From NCBI GenBank assembly GCA_020053105.1, contig JAGVNU010000049.1, positions 1-56,916 of the forward strand: a DNA stretch of 56,916 bases, in the 5' to 3' direction. Every line of letters begins with the position of its first letter. The first letter of the stretch is position 1. Made by a program: the position numbers and the translations under genes. Source of the DNA: Thermodesulfovibrionia bacterium. Lineage in GTDB: Bacteria; Nitrospirota; Thermodesulfovibrionia; UBA6902. A model generated the notes under the pieces. It did no database searches. It was given only the letters and a program-made list of their open reading frames with translations, and was not told where the DNA came from. Positions 25,465-34,101 of the stretch are shown piece by piece.

Positions 25465-27072
25465 TTAAAGGTCTTTTTTCCAGTAGGGGTTTGAGATGTC
25501 TTCAAATACCGCAAGCGCGGCAGTTGCACCCTGGGACACAGCGGTAACTATCTGCTTTATGCCGCCTGTTATATCTCCGGCTGCATAAACAAGGGGCATG
25601 GAAGTCCTCATCTTTGCATCCACTTTAATGTACCCGTCTTCATCAATCTCCAGACCCAGGTTTTTTGCAATGCTGTTGTTGGGTTCGTATCCTATTGCAA
25701 TAAAGACACCCTGGACAGCGAGTGTCTTTTTCTTTCCGGTATTCGCGTTTTTGACTGAAACCTTTTCAATGCTTTTTTCTCCGCTAATTCCTTCTATGAT
25801 ACTGTCCCATTCAACCGGTATATTTCTCTGGAAAACACTCTGCTGAAGCCTGTCTTCAGCCCTGAATGCGCCCCTTCTGTGCACGATTGTCACATGTGCC
25901 CCGAGGCTGTCGAGATAGAGGGCGTCTGTCAGCGCGCTGTTGCCCCCTCCGGCGACCAGGACGTTCTTGCCGTCTTTGAAGATATATCCGTCGCACGTTG
26001 CGCAGTAACTGACGCCTCTTCCTGCAAGTCTGTCTTCACCCGGCACATTCAGCTTCCGGCTGTATGCGCCCGTTGCGATGATGACCGCTTTTGCATTGTA
26101 TGTCCCCCTGCCCGTAGTCACTTCGAATGCGCCGTCTTTCTTCCTTACGTCATTGACCCCTACGCCCTGCAGCAGCGCTGAGTATTCGAGAGTCTGCTTT
26201 GCCATAAGATCGACCAGCGCCTTTCCGGCTATCTGTACAAAGCCCGGATAATTCTCAACGACCGGGGTCACGGAGATCTGGCCTCCTACATTGGCCTTTT
26301 CCAGCACTATGCTTTTCAACCCGCTTCTCTCCCCGTATATTGCGGCTGTAAGACCGGCAGGGCCGCCGCCGATCACAACGATATCGTAATCTCTCATTTC
26401 CTCCCGTCCCACAGGCATTACATATTCAACCGGCTTTCCCTCGACAATGGATTCGATAAATGAGTCTTCAGGCTGAAGGCCGGCGGACAGAAGCGCTTCA
26501 CCTATATAGGTTGTCGGCACGGACATAGCGCCGTATTTTTTCGCAAGGTCGAGGTTCTCATAAATCTCAATGACCTCGGCCGAGATGAACTCCTTTTTTT
26601 CGACTGCAGCGGAGACAGCGTATATGACCTGCTGCGGGCAATATGGACATGTCGGGCTTACAAAGACGCGCACGTGTCTTTTTTCCTTAAGCCGTTCCAG
26701 CCGTTTATATGAGTCCCCGGAAAGGTAGGTCTTGCCGGTGGAGGCCATAATAACAGCGAGTATGAAAGATGCCGCTTCTTCACCGGCCGGCGAGCCTGTG
26801 TAACGGATATTATACTGGTCCGGACCTATCAGAATTGTTGGAGAGCGTTTTACACCACGTCTTATTGCCTGTTCATCTTTGAGACTGAAAAAATTGACAC
26901 TGATCTTGTCCGTAAGCTCCGGCAGCGCCTTCATGAAACTTACCGTCGAATCATTGAATTGATCGTTCATTCCCGCCTGCGTATATACCTCGACGGCAAC
27001 AGTCTCGACCAGCTGTTTGAAGGTCTTCTTCAGAGAGTTTCGCACATCTTCCGAGATGATCTGGTCTTTCAT
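25465..27072 (-). CDS. Thioredoxin reductase fused to glutaredoxin-like PDO domain (AhpF-like)
   Basis: 535 residues. Residues 1-215 are two thioredoxin folds: the first lacks a CxxC pair, the second has Cys142-Pro-Tyr-Cys145. Residues from about 228 are a FAD/NAD(P)H thioredoxin reductase with DIVVIGGGPAGLTAA, the redox pair CATCDG, VLVAGGGNSA and the C-terminal YAAGDITGG. The layout is that of AhpF and of PDO-reductase fusions: electrons pass from NAD(P)H through FAD and the CATC pair to CPYC, and then to a peroxiredoxin or other partner. It lies 77 bp downstream of the rubrerythrin-like gene, on the same strand, and probably shares its promoter; both fit peroxide defence. Confidence 0.92.
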   Translation of the reverse strand: MKDQIISEDVRNSLKKTFKQLVETVAVEVYTQAGMNDQFNDSTVSFMKALPELTDKISVNFFSLKDEQAIRRGVKRSPTILIGPDQYNIRYTGSPAGEEAASFILAVIMASTGKTYLSGDSYKRLERLKEKRHVRVFVSPTCPYCPQQVIYAVSAAVEKKEFISAEVIEIYENLDLAKKYGAMSVPTTYIGEALLSAGLQPEDSFIESIVEGKPVEYVMPVGREEMRDYDIVVIGGGPAGLTAAIYGERSGLKSIVLEKANVGGQISVTPVVENYPGFVQIAGKALVDLMAKQTLEYSALLQGVGVNDVRKKDGAFEVTTGRGTYNAKAVIIATGAYSRKLNVPGEDRLAGRGVSYCATCDGYIFKDGKNVLVAGGGNSALTDALYLDSLGAHVTIVHRRGAFRAEDRLQQSVFQRNIPVEWDSIIEGISGEKSIEKVSVKNANTGKKKTLAVQGVFIAIGYEPNNSIAKNLGLEIDEDGYIKVDAKMRTSMPLVYAAGDITGGIKQIVTAVSQGATAALAVFEDISNPYWKKDL

Positions 27073-27127
27073 AAAAAATATTTTATCAGATAATTTAATG
27101 CATGACGATCAGGAGGGTAATTGCTGC

Positions 27128-27151
27128 AGGGGCGTAGTGCAATGCGCCCCT
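27128..27151. repeat. Dispersed GC-rich palindrome
   Basis: AGGGGCG (27128-27134) and CGCCCCT (27145-27151) around ten bases, between the rubrerythrin-like and thioredoxin-reductase genes. Confidence 0.55.
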
Positions 27152-27647
27152 ACTTATAAACATCCGCAAGTTTTACTCTCAGTTCCTTTAGATGATTGAC
27201 ATGTTTCACTTCCTGCTCCATCATTTCCCTGAACACAACCTGTGCATTTGTGTCAGAGGCATTTTCTGAAAGCTTGCGGTACATATTATATGCCTTTCCT
27301 TCTATTTCCATTGCAAGTGTCAGCGCCCCCATTTCGTCGGTGAAGCAGTAACTGTCTATCTTCCCTTGGAGGTCTTTCAACGGGATACCGGCTTCCGTCG
27401 AATGGGTTTCCACCTTGTTTTTAAATTCTTCAAAAGTAACAATACCCCAGTCTTCCACAATCCCCTTATAGAGGGCAAGGATGTAATCCATATGCTGTCC
27501 TTCCCATTCCGAAAGATAATCGAACGTTTTCCTGGCATCCGCATTTACCGCCTTCTCCGCAGCCTCGGCATAAAATATCTTTGTTCCCTTTTCCATCAGA
27601 AATGCTTCCCCCAGCGCAGTAAGCAAGCTTTCCTTTCCTGTCATCAT
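27150..27647 (-). CDS. Rubrerythrin-like ferritin-fold protein
   Basis: Start placed at the first of two adjacent ATGs (27647), since AAGGAGAG lies 12 bases upstream; a GTG at 27680 would put that ribosome site inside the gene. The 165-residue four-helix bundle carries diiron ligands: Glu in LMEKGTKIFY, WEGQH (ExxH), Glu in MEIEGKAY and EQEVKH (ExxH). No rubredoxin domain is attached. Likely a peroxide-reducing or iron-oxidising enzyme in the cytoplasm. It is transcribed from the consensus promoter at 27725-27752, shared at the operator level with the Lon-type protease. Confidence 0.88.
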   Translation of the reverse strand: MMTGKESLLTALGEAFLMEKGTKIFYAEAAEKAVNADARKTFDYLSEWEGQHMDYILALYKGIVEDWGIVTFEEFKNKVETHSTEAGIPLKDLQGKIDSYCFTDEMGALTLAMEIEGKAYNMYRKLSENASDTNAQVVFREMMEQEVKHVNHLKELRVKLADVYK

Positions 27648-27724
27648 CTTATTTCCGCTCTCCTTATAATTAAAATTCACACCATTTCTGTAAGTCCTCT
27701 CCCGGCCCCCCGGGATTAAAACAA

Positions 27725-27752
27725 ATTATAACAGGTCAATAGCGGATGTCAA
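27725..27752 (-). promoter_or_regulatory. Consensus promoter of rubrerythrin/TrxR operon
   Basis: On the minus strand TTGACA (27752-27747) and TATAAT (27730-27725), both perfect hexamers with a 16-bp spacer. Confidence 0.75.
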
Positions 27753-27790
27753 CCATTTGTATAAGTCCGTGACTTATACAAATGGTTGAC
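27748..27790. promoter_or_regulatory. 43-bp perfect palindromic operator between divergent promoters
   Basis: Two exactly complementary 20-base arms (27748-27767 and 27771-27790) flank the trinucleotide CGT. The outer ends of the arms overlap the -35 boxes of both divergent promoters, so one bound regulator could control both. Arms of this length suggest a large or tetrameric regulator, or two dimers. Confidence 0.75.
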
Positions 27791-27813
27791 TAATGCCGCA
27801 GTTCTGATAGAAT
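27786..27813 (+). promoter_or_regulatory. Promoter of the Lon-family protease gene
   Basis: TTGACT (27786-27791) and TAGAAT (27808-27813) with a 16-bp spacer, 45 bp before the start codon. Confidence 0.65.
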
Positions 27814-27857
27814 TTGAACAGGGATTCATCAGGGCGGATTCAAAAAAGGAGCGTTGA

Positions 27858-30326
27858 ATGAATACTGCAGCGGAACTTAAATCATATGCTGTGCCGAAAG
27901 AGAAACTACGGTGGGTATGCCCGGATGAATTATTCGACTTTAAATGCACGTCCGAGGTCAGGCCGCTTGAGGAATTTATCGGCCAGGACCGTGCGCTGAG
28001 TGCAATTGATTTTGGTCTGAAAGTGAACAGGCCCGGATTCAACCTCTTTCTGACAGGCCTCACAGGAACAGGCAAGGCCGCAACAGTCAGGTTATCCATT
28101 GAAGAATTTATAAAAGAGAAAGAAAAGACCGCCGGGAAGAAACTGCTGCCTGATGACTGGTGCTATGTATACAACTTTTCAGATCCTGACAGGCCGGTGA
28201 TACTGAGGCTGAAGCATGGACACGGAAAGACCTTTAATATCGATATGGAGAACCTGCTTAAGATCCTGAAAGAGAAGATACAGAAGGCGTTTGAAAGTGA
28301 TGATTACAAGAAGCAGAAGCAGCGGATAATAGAAGACCACCAGAAAAAGCACCAGGACGCAATGAAATCGGTTGAAAAGGCGGCAAGGGAGAAAAATCTG
28401 ATGGTTGAGATCTCTCCGATGGGCGCTGCCGTTGTCCCCCTGTCGGATGGAGAGCCCATGACAAGGGACAAGTTTCTGAAGCTCAGTGATGAGGAACAGA
28501 AGGTCATTGAAGACAGCCGGATGGAGATGCTCGGCAGAATCGAAGAAACGAATGCCCGCCATCATGAACTGGAAAAAGAGATGTTTGAGAGTATAAAAAA
28601 AATTGACCAGAAGGCTGGGGAATATGCCATATCAGCCCCCTTCGGGGAGATCATGAAAAAATACGACGAATATCCCGATGCCGTAAGTTTTCTGAAAAGC
28701 CTGAGGGAATATACCCTTACTAAAATCGAAATGTTTACACAGCCGGAACGCGATCAAACGCAGCCCGGGTTTCCTTCCGCGTTACAGCAGGAATCTTTCA
28801 TGGCCTTCAGGGTCAATGTCTTCGTAGACAACAGTTCGCCAGACGGGCCGCCGATTATTTTTGAGTCAAACCCCAACTGGTTCAACATGTTCGGCAGGGT
28901 AGAGAGAAAAGCCTACATGGGGACATATGTCAGCGATCATACATTTATTAAACCGGGGGCGGTCCAGCGGTCAAACGGCGGGTACCTCATCCTTAATATC
29001 AGGGACGTGCTGCAGAACGGCGGCGTATGGGAAGGTCTTAAGAGGGTAATCAGGACAAAAGAGGTCAGGGTGGAAGACCCGTGGGAGCAATTCGGATTTA
29101 TTGCGCCACAGGGAATGAGGCCGCAGCCTATGCCTGTTGATATAAAGATAGTTGTAATGGGTGACGGTTATTTGTACCAGCTTCTTTCGATATATGATGA
29201 GGATTTCTGGGAGATGTTCAAGGTGCAGGCTGACTTTGATCATGATATGGAGCGCTCAGACAAAAACATAAAGGCCTTTACCTGTTTTATCCGCTCATGC
29301 TGCGATGAAGAAGAACTCCTGCCGTTCGACCGTTCGGCCGTGTCCAGGGTGCTTGAGCACTCGGCCAGGGATGCCGGTGATCAGGAAAGGCTCAGCGCGA
29401 GATTGGGTCCGCTGAAGGACCTGCTCATAGAGTCCGACCATTGGGCGAGAGAATCAGGCAGCGGGATTATCTCCGGAGAACATGTGGAAAAGGCCGTGAA
29501 AGAGAAAATCCACCGCCTTGACCTGGTAGCTGAGCGCATCCTCCGTATGATTACCAACGGGACGCTGATGGTGGATGTGGAAGGATCGGTTTCAGGACAG
29601 GTCAACGGTCTGGCGGTCTACGATATGGGAATGTTCAGCTTCGGGCGGCCCAGCCGGATCACGGCAAAGACCTTCCTCGGCAGACAGGGCGTCATAAACA
29701 TCGAGAGGGAGTCCAAACTGAGCGGTAACATACACGACAAGGGTGTCCTTATCTTATCAGGGTATCTCGGCTGGAAGTATGCGCAGGACAAGCCCATGTC
29801 CCTGTCCGCGAGCATATGTTTTGAGCAGTCATATTCGGGCGTTGAGGGCGACAGCGCCTCTTCCACCGAGCTTTACGCCATCCTGTCAAGTCTTGCCGAC
29901 GCCCCGATAAGGCAGGAAATAGCGGTGACCGGCTCCGTGAACCAGAAAGGTGAGGTGCAGCCCATCGGGGGAGTCAACCATAAGATAGAGGGCTTCTTTG
30001 ACGTGTGCAGGGCAAAAGGGCTGACAGGGACACAGGGTGTCATGGTCCCTCATCAGAATGTGAGACATCTGATGCTGCGCGAAGACGTTGTCCGTTCAGT
30101 GGAAGAAGGGAATTTTCACATATATCAGGTCAAGACCATTGATGAGGGCATAGAGATATTGACAGGGGTCCCTGCCGGGCAAAGGCAGACGGACGGCACG
30201 TATCCTGAAGGCACAATAAATTTCATGGTCGATAAACGGCTCAGGGAACTGGCCGATGGGATTAAAAACTTTTACGCATCTTCGAATGGGAAACAATCGC
30301 ATGACGGCGATGACCATTCGATTTAA
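27858..30326 (+). CDS. ATP-dependent Lon-family protease (AAA_32/Lon_C type)
   Basis: 822 residues. P-loop at about 67-74 (GLTGTGKA), a long coiled-coil insertion (about 130-260), a second AAA part with FNMFGRVERKAYMG and GGYLILNIRDVL, and a C-terminal Lon protease domain with Ser666 (EGDSASSTE) and Lys709 (NHKIEGFF). The 43-residue Ser-Lys spacing equals that of classical Lon. It belongs to the soluble LonB-like class lacking the Lon N-terminal domain. It degrades damaged or regulatory proteins. It shares a palindromic operator with a rubrerythrin/thioredoxin-reductase operon, suggesting induction by oxidative or protein damage. AAAAAAGGAG precedes the ATG. Confidence 0.93.
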   Translation: MNTAAELKSYAVPKEKLRWVCPDELFDFKCTSEVRPLEEFIGQDRALSAIDFGLKVNRPGFNLFLTGLTGTGKAATVRLSIEEFIKEKEKTAGKKLLPDDWCYVYNFSDPDRPVILRLKHGHGKTFNIDMENLLKILKEKIQKAFESDDYKKQKQRIIEDHQKKHQDAMKSVEKAAREKNLMVEISPMGAAVVPLSDGEPMTRDKFLKLSDEEQKVIEDSRMEMLGRIEETNARHHELEKEMFESIKKIDQKAGEYAISAPFGEIMKKYDEYPDAVSFLKSLREYTLTKIEMFTQPERDQTQPGFPSALQQESFMAFRVNVFVDNSSPDGPPIIFESNPNWFNMFGRVERKAYMGTYVSDHTFIKPGAVQRSNGGYLILNIRDVLQNGGVWEGLKRVIRTKEVRVEDPWEQFGFIAPQGMRPQPMPVDIKIVVMGDGYLYQLLSIYDEDFWEMFKVQADFDHDMERSDKNIKAFTCFIRSCCDEEELLPFDRSAVSRVLEHSARDAGDQERLSARLGPLKDLLIESDHWARESGSGIISGEHVEKAVKEKIHRLDLVAERILRMITNGTLMVDVEGSVSGQVNGLAVYDMGMFSFGRPSRITAKTFLGRQGVINIERESKLSGNIHDKGVLILSGYLGWKYAQDKPMSLSASICFEQSYSGVEGDSASSTELYAILSSLADAPIRQEIAVTGSVNQKGEVQPIGGVNHKIEGFFDVCRAKGLTGTQGVMVPHQNVRHLMLREDVVRSVEEGNFHIYQVKTIDEGIEILTGVPAGQRQTDGTYPEGTINFMVDKRLRELADGIKNFYASSNGKQSHDGDDHSI

Positions 30327-30332
30327 ACGCAT

Positions 30333-31391
30333 ATGAAAAGAAAATTTACGAGAAGAGATTTTATGAAGGCGGCCGGGGCCGGGGTAATCGGGCTTCAGGC
30401 TTCAGGATCTGTTTCCGGCGGTCTTATCAGGCATGCTGCGGCTTCAGCAGAGGAAGAAACGCATAAGCTTCTTATGAAGGGCACCCTAAACTTCAAAGGG
30501 TTTACGGCAAAAGAGATAACGCCTAATGATGAATTTTACGTCACCTCTTATTCAAGCAGCGTTCCCCGTATCGATGAAAATAAATTCAGGTTGAAGGTCG
30601 CAGGTCTTGTGGAAAAGCCTTATGACCTCGGTATGAATGACCTCAGGGAAATGGCAGATAAAAGAGAGTTTGTCACGCTTGAATGCATCGGCAACCCGGT
30701 AGGGGGGAATGCTATCGGTAATGCCCTGTGGGAGGGGGTGACGCTGAATAAAATTATCAAAAAGGCAGCGCCAGGGAAAGGCGTAGTAAAGACGGTCTTT
30801 AACGCTGAAGACGGATACATCGACAGTATACCGTTTGAACATTCACTCTCGGAGGATGTGTTTCTCGCTTTTAAAATGAACGGGGAACCATTGCCTCCGG
30901 ACCACGGGTTTCCGCTAAGGGCGATTGTTCCCGGTATTTACGGGATGAAAAATGTGAAATGGATATCGAAGATCGAGCTTGTGAACCGGGATTATAAAGG
31001 ATACTGGGAGAAAAAAGGATGGTCCGACACAGCGGTGATCCCGGTCAAATCACAGATCCTTATGCCGATGGATGGGAAGAAAATACCGCCGGGTCCTTAC
31101 GTAGTGGGCGGTGTTGCATATGCCGGAAGGCACGGCATCGGACGGGTGCAGGTATCATTAGACGACGGCGACACGTGGAAGGATGCAGAAATCAAAGAGC
31201 CTTTGTCAAAATGGGCCTGGGTCTTATGGCGCTTTGAATGGGCCCCTGCCAAGGAGGGGACTTATGCGATTACGGTGCGCGGCATTGACAAGGCCGGGAA
31301 GGTGCAGGAGAAGGGCGCTTTTTTTTCGACAACTTTTCCTGACGGAGCAAAAGGATATCACAGCGTGAATGTAAAGGTCGGCGCGCTTTAG
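30333..31391 (+). CDS. Tat-exported molybdopterin oxidoreductase, sulfite-oxidase family
   Basis: 352 residues. Twin-arginine signal (RKFTRRDFMKAAGAGVIG) and a sulfite-oxidase-type molybdenum domain with the Mo-ligand Cys118 in TLECIGNPVGG, then PLPPDHGFPLR and GIYGMKNVKW, followed by the immunoglobulin-like dimerisation domain (about 245-350, GRVQVSLDDGDTW). The family oxidises sulfite to sulfate or reduces related oxyanions in the periplasm. The actual substrate cannot be told from sequence. Starts six bases after the Lon gene. The small protein at 31404 follows and a membrane cytochrome converges from 32391; this could be its electron partner. Confidence 0.9.
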   Translation: MKRKFTRRDFMKAAGAGVIGLQASGSVSGGLIRHAAASAEEETHKLLMKGTLNFKGFTAKEITPNDEFYVTSYSSSVPRIDENKFRLKVAGLVEKPYDLGMNDLREMADKREFVTLECIGNPVGGNAIGNALWEGVTLNKIIKKAAPGKGVVKTVFNAEDGYIDSIPFEHSLSEDVFLAFKMNGEPLPPDHGFPLRAIVPGIYGMKNVKWISKIELVNRDYKGYWEKKGWSDTAVIPVKSQILMPMDGKKIPPGPYVVGGVAYAGRHGIGRVQVSLDDGDTWKDAEIKEPLSKWAWVLWRFEWAPAKEGTYAITVRGIDKAGKVQEKGAFFSTTFPDGAKGYHSVNVKVGAL

Positions 31392-31403
31392 AAAGGAGTG
31401 AAA

Positions 31404-31607
31404 TTGAGTATTATCCCTGAGGGTGAACAACTTAGAAGGGCCATCAAATGGATATCGGATGCGCGGATGGATAATCCGGGGGCCAGTCTGTCAACGCTGA
31501 TTGGAGATGCCTGCCTGAAATTTGATCTGCCCCCAAAAGACGCGGAATGTCTCTTGCGCATATTAACTGAAAAAGGCCCGGGTGCGTCATCCATTAATTC
31601 TAAATGA
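31404..31607 (+). CDS. Small hypothetical protein downstream of sulfite oxidase
   Basis: TTG start at 31404, placed because GAAAGGAG ends seven bases upstream; the GTG at 31398 would sit directly on that site. 67 residues, helical and soluble (LRRAIKWISDARMDNPGASL, LIGDACLKFDLPPKDAECLL), with two Cys. Family not recognised with certainty. Overall it looks like a small helical adaptor. Confidence 0.65.
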   Translation: MSIIPEGEQLRRAIKWISDARMDNPGASLSTLIGDACLKFDLPPKDAECLLRILTEKGPGASSINSK

Positions 31608-31623
31608 TAACCATTAAGCCTCT

Positions 31624-32391
31624 TCAAAGCGTATTTAAAAAAGCGATTACATCATCTGCCTCTTCTTCTGTAAGATAATCAAAAGCGGGCATTCTGCCAA
31701 AAGGCTTTCTCAGCTGGTTTCTTATGTTGTCAGGTGTTGCAGGCCGTCTGCTGATAGGCAGTTCCGGGTTTTTTAAAATACCTTTCAGCCCGGGGCCGAC
31801 GATATTCTCAGTACTCTGCGGGTCGTGGCAAAAACTGCATTTCTCTTTGAAGATATTTTCCCCTCTGGCTATGCTTTCAGGTCCTGCGGGAAATGCTCTT
31901 TCTTCCGGCGTTCCCCCCTTTTTCTGTGAAGCGGCCCAATTTTTGTATTGCGCAATTTTGTCGAATGAAATATCCGTGCCTGCCCTTGAGACAATGAGGT
32001 AGTAGCCGGCAGATGAACCGACCATCCCGAAAGTAATCAATGCTATCAGGAGGCCGTAAATATTAACATGATTGTAGAACTGCTTATATACTCTCGTAAT
32101 CAAAAGTTTCATCCCGAAAAGCACCGGAATGCTCAGTGACAAAATGCTGTGCAGATTGCTTCTCGGCGTAAGCTCCGTCCTTGATATGAAAATATAATAC
32201 AGACAGAAATACGAGACAAACAAGAAGATAGTGATGTAAAGAAAGCCCGTGACCTTATGGATTTTTTTATATTTTCTCACATCAACTGTGACCTGGCTTC
32301 TCCCGAATATTTCAAACATCGTATATATGGAAATAGTCGTCAATAAAATTATGACAACGGACATTATTGACTTAAAGAGGTAAATAGACAT
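31624..32391 (-). CDS. Membrane protein with C-terminal cytochrome c domain
   Basis: 255 residues. Four membrane helices (about 5-27, 48-70, 83-100, 108-130), with His in HKVTGF, HSILSL and HVNIYG as possible b-heme ligands, then a periplasmic linker and a single c-type heme site CSFCH (about 180) with a downstream Met in RMPAF. Likely a quinol- or cytochrome-linked electron carrier; b-heme binding is inference. It converges with the sulfite-oxidase operon and could carry its electrons. Confidence 0.82.
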   Translation of the reverse strand: MSIYLFKSIMSVVIILLTTISIYTMFEIFGRSQVTVDVRKYKKIHKVTGFLYITIFLFVSYFCLYYIFISRTELTPRSNLHSILSLSIPVLFGMKLLITRVYKQFYNHVNIYGLLIALITFGMVGSSAGYYLIVSRAGTDISFDKIAQYKNWAASQKKGGTPEERAFPAGPESIARGENIFKEKCSFCHDPQSTENIVGPGLKGILKNPELPISRRPATPDNIRNQLRKPFGRMPAFDYLTEEEADDVIAFLNTL

Positions 32392-32529
32392 TCAGTTTTT
32401 GATCACTCCTTTGAAAAGTTGAGGTCAGGGCCGCATTGTACATATAGAAAGATTAACATGTGCCTGTTCAATGTCAAGGGATTATTTAAATTCACCGGAC
32501 TGTCTCCCGCGATTACCATGAAAACTGAA

Positions 32530-32557
32530 TTGACAATCAGGGAAAAAGTGATATGCT
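32530..32557 (+). promoter_or_regulatory. Promoter of ferritin-like gene
   Basis: TTGACA (32530-32535) and TATGCT (32552-32557), 16-bp spacer, about 46 bp before the start codon. Confidence 0.55.
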
Positions 32558-32602
32558 TTTTCTACACAGTATTCAATTTTCAACTTGAAAGGAGATAACA
32601 AG

Positions 32603-33031
32603 ATGACATTACCGGAAAACAGAAAAAAGTTTGAAGATCTGGTCAACAAGTGGATCATTCTTGAGGAGGGCACCATCAAAGAGGCGAACAAATTGACGGG
32701 GAACAGCAAAAACCCCATGGTCAATGCAATCATCGATCTGCTGAGAATGGACTCGGAAAAACACAGGCATATTCTTCAGGCGATCCAGAAGAGCATGCAT
32801 ACAACGGTCACGTTCAGCACCGATGATCTGAAGGTTGTAGACACATTTGTTGAGAAACACATGCTGCTGGAAAAGAACGCCGTAGAAACAGCCGAGCAGG
32901 CCCTTGAAATGAGCAGCCTGCCCATCCCGAGACTTCTGCTGTCACATTTACTTAATGATGAAAAGAGCCATGATGCATATATGTCTGAGTTGAATGACAT
33001 TAAGATTTATATGGCCAAGGGCACTGATTAA
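32603..33031 (+). CDS. Ferritin-like four-helix protein (142 aa)
   Basis: Start ATG at 32603, which follows AAAGGAG at proper distance; the in-frame ATG at 32585 has none. Helices carry Glu in IILEEGTIKEA, ExxH in DSEKHRHIL, Glu in LLEKNAVETAE and ExxH in DEKSHDAYM, a diiron set as in rubrerythrin-like proteins. Probably iron or peroxide handling in the cytoplasm. It has its own promoter. Confidence 0.85.
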   Translation: MTLPENRKKFEDLVNKWIILEEGTIKEANKLTGNSKNPMVNAIIDLLRMDSEKHRHILQAIQKSMHTTVTFSTDDLKVVDTFVEKHMLLEKNAVETAEQALEMSSLPIPRLLLSHLLNDEKSHDAYMSELNDIKIYMAKGTD

Positions 33032-33124
33032 AGGAAAGGGATGCGTTGTAGCTGTGGACGTGCTTTCTAAAAAAGAGTATGTGAAGAGGCCCGGGACCCT
33101 GAAGACAGGCCGCCCGCATTAATA

Positions 33125-33679
33125 TTACCAGACCGCTTCATAATTGTCCGGCAGTAAGTTCCACCGGCTGCCGAACACATGCACTTTTCTGGTCGGCCTG
33201 CCGTCAGTGTCCACAAATGTTTTGCCATGCAGTGCCCAGGCCAGCACGCCTCCCCAGAGATCATAAACCTTAAAACCCCTGTCCCGGAGTTTAACGGCAT
33301 ATTGGGCGCTGCGGCATCCGACCGTGCAGTAAACAAGTATGTTTTTATTTACATAAGAGCTGGAGAATTCTTCGAAGACATCAGCCGACAGTGCCCCGGG
33401 TATTAATGATACCGCCCGTTCTTCCGGGGAACGCACGTCAAGGATGATCCACTCATCCCTGTCATCTCTTGAGAGAAAATCACTTAATGTAATCCATGAT
33501 ACATCAGGATACTGCTTTCGGCATTCATCGGCAAGTAATTCAAAACGCCTTGTATCCTCGGGGCCGGACTCTGTCGGCTGCCTGACCGCGCATGATGAAA
33601 ATACTGTGAGTAAAATTATTACAAGCGCATGCCATACCCTCAGGTTAGGGGTCGTTTCTGCAATTGAAGTCCTGTTCAT
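33125..33679 (-). CDS. Rhodanese-domain lipoprotein
   Basis: 184 residues. Lipoprotein signal (LTVFSSC, lipid-bearing Cys about 30), then a rhodanese domain (about 62-160) with WIILDVRSPEE and the active loop CTVGCRS containing the catalytic Cys. Anchored on the periplasmic side, it would transfer sulfane sulfur or bind an oxyanion. Sulfur-related neighbours (sulfite oxidase, DsrC-like protein) fit. GAGAGGG precedes the ATG at 33679. Confidence 0.88.
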   Translation of the reverse strand: MNRTSIAETTPNLRVWHALVIILLTVFSSCAVRQPTESGPEDTRRFELLADECRKQYPDVSWITLSDFLSRDDRDEWIILDVRSPEERAVSLIPGALSADVFEEFSSSYVNKNILVYCTVGCRSAQYAVKLRDRGFKVYDLWGGVLAWALHGKTFVDTDGRPTRKVHVFGSRWNLLPDNYEAVW

Positions 33680-33792
33680 AGCCCTCTCTATATTTCTTCT
33701 AAAGTATGAACTGCGGCAAGGGTTATATTACATCAATGCAACATAGTATATTCCCTTTTCCTGAAATTTATCATCCGGTCCCCCTGGCGGGC

Positions 33793-33820
33793 TTGATATG
33801 ATAAATGTTTTTGATATAAT
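33793..33820 (+). promoter_or_regulatory. Promoter of the small membrane protein operon
   Basis: TTGATA (33793-33798) and TATAAT (33815-33820), 16-bp spacer; transcription would start near 33827, 49 bp before the first small gene. Confidence 0.65.
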
Positions 33821-33875
33821 GGCCTATATAGACAACATTCGGTTTGATTTAAGTGGGATGAAAAAGGGGTGTTAT

Positions 33876-33986
33876 ATGGGAAAAGAGACTTTTTCAGTAA
33901 AGATAAGTTTTCTTAGGGCAGGGTGGTGGCTGGTCCATATTTTGGGTATTGCCGCGGTATATACCGCAGGGCATCTGCTCTGGTGA
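33876..33986 (+). CDS. 36-residue single-pass membrane protein with H-x11-H (copy 1)
   Basis: ATG at 33876 with AAAAGGGG ahead; the upstream in-frame ATG at 33798 lies inside the promoter and is rejected. Product: short polar start, then one hydrophobic helix GWWLVHILGIAAVYTAGHLL. Two His, 12 residues apart, sit near the two ends of the helix, and GWW and Y..GH match the next gene. No family recognised. In cytochromes b, similarly spaced His pairs in one helix hold two hemes; here that is only an inference. Confidence 0.65.
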   Translation: MGKETFSVKISFLRAGWWLVHILGIAAVYTAGHLLW

Positions 33987-33990
33987 TGAA

Positions 33991-34095
33991 ATGCTTAAAT
34001 ATTTTTTGAGATACAAAACGGGCTGGTGGATACTTCATGCAATAGTGATTAGCCTGACATTTTATCTCGGGCATATTGCAGAATTCCCTTTTTAA
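33991..34095 (+). CDS. 34-residue single-pass membrane protein with H-x11-H (copy 2)
   Basis: ATG at 33991, four bases after the previous stop, ends at the TAA at 34093-34095. Too short for ordinary gene calls. The product has a helix GWWILHAIVISLTFYLGH with the same GWW, same His-x11-His and same Y.GH as copy 1. Adjacent, spaced for coupled translation, and conserved at the same positions, so I regard it as a real gene and a diverged duplicate. Function unknown. Confidence 0.62.
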   Translation: MLKYFLRYKTGWWILHAIVISLTFYLGHIAEFPF

Positions 34096-34101
34096 CAGGC
34101 C

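Noticed and set aside
33054..33122. 22-codon frame VDVLSKKEYVKRPGTLK...
   Set aside because: GTG start with poorly spaced ribosome site; resembles no family and could be a remnant, but the support is too weak.
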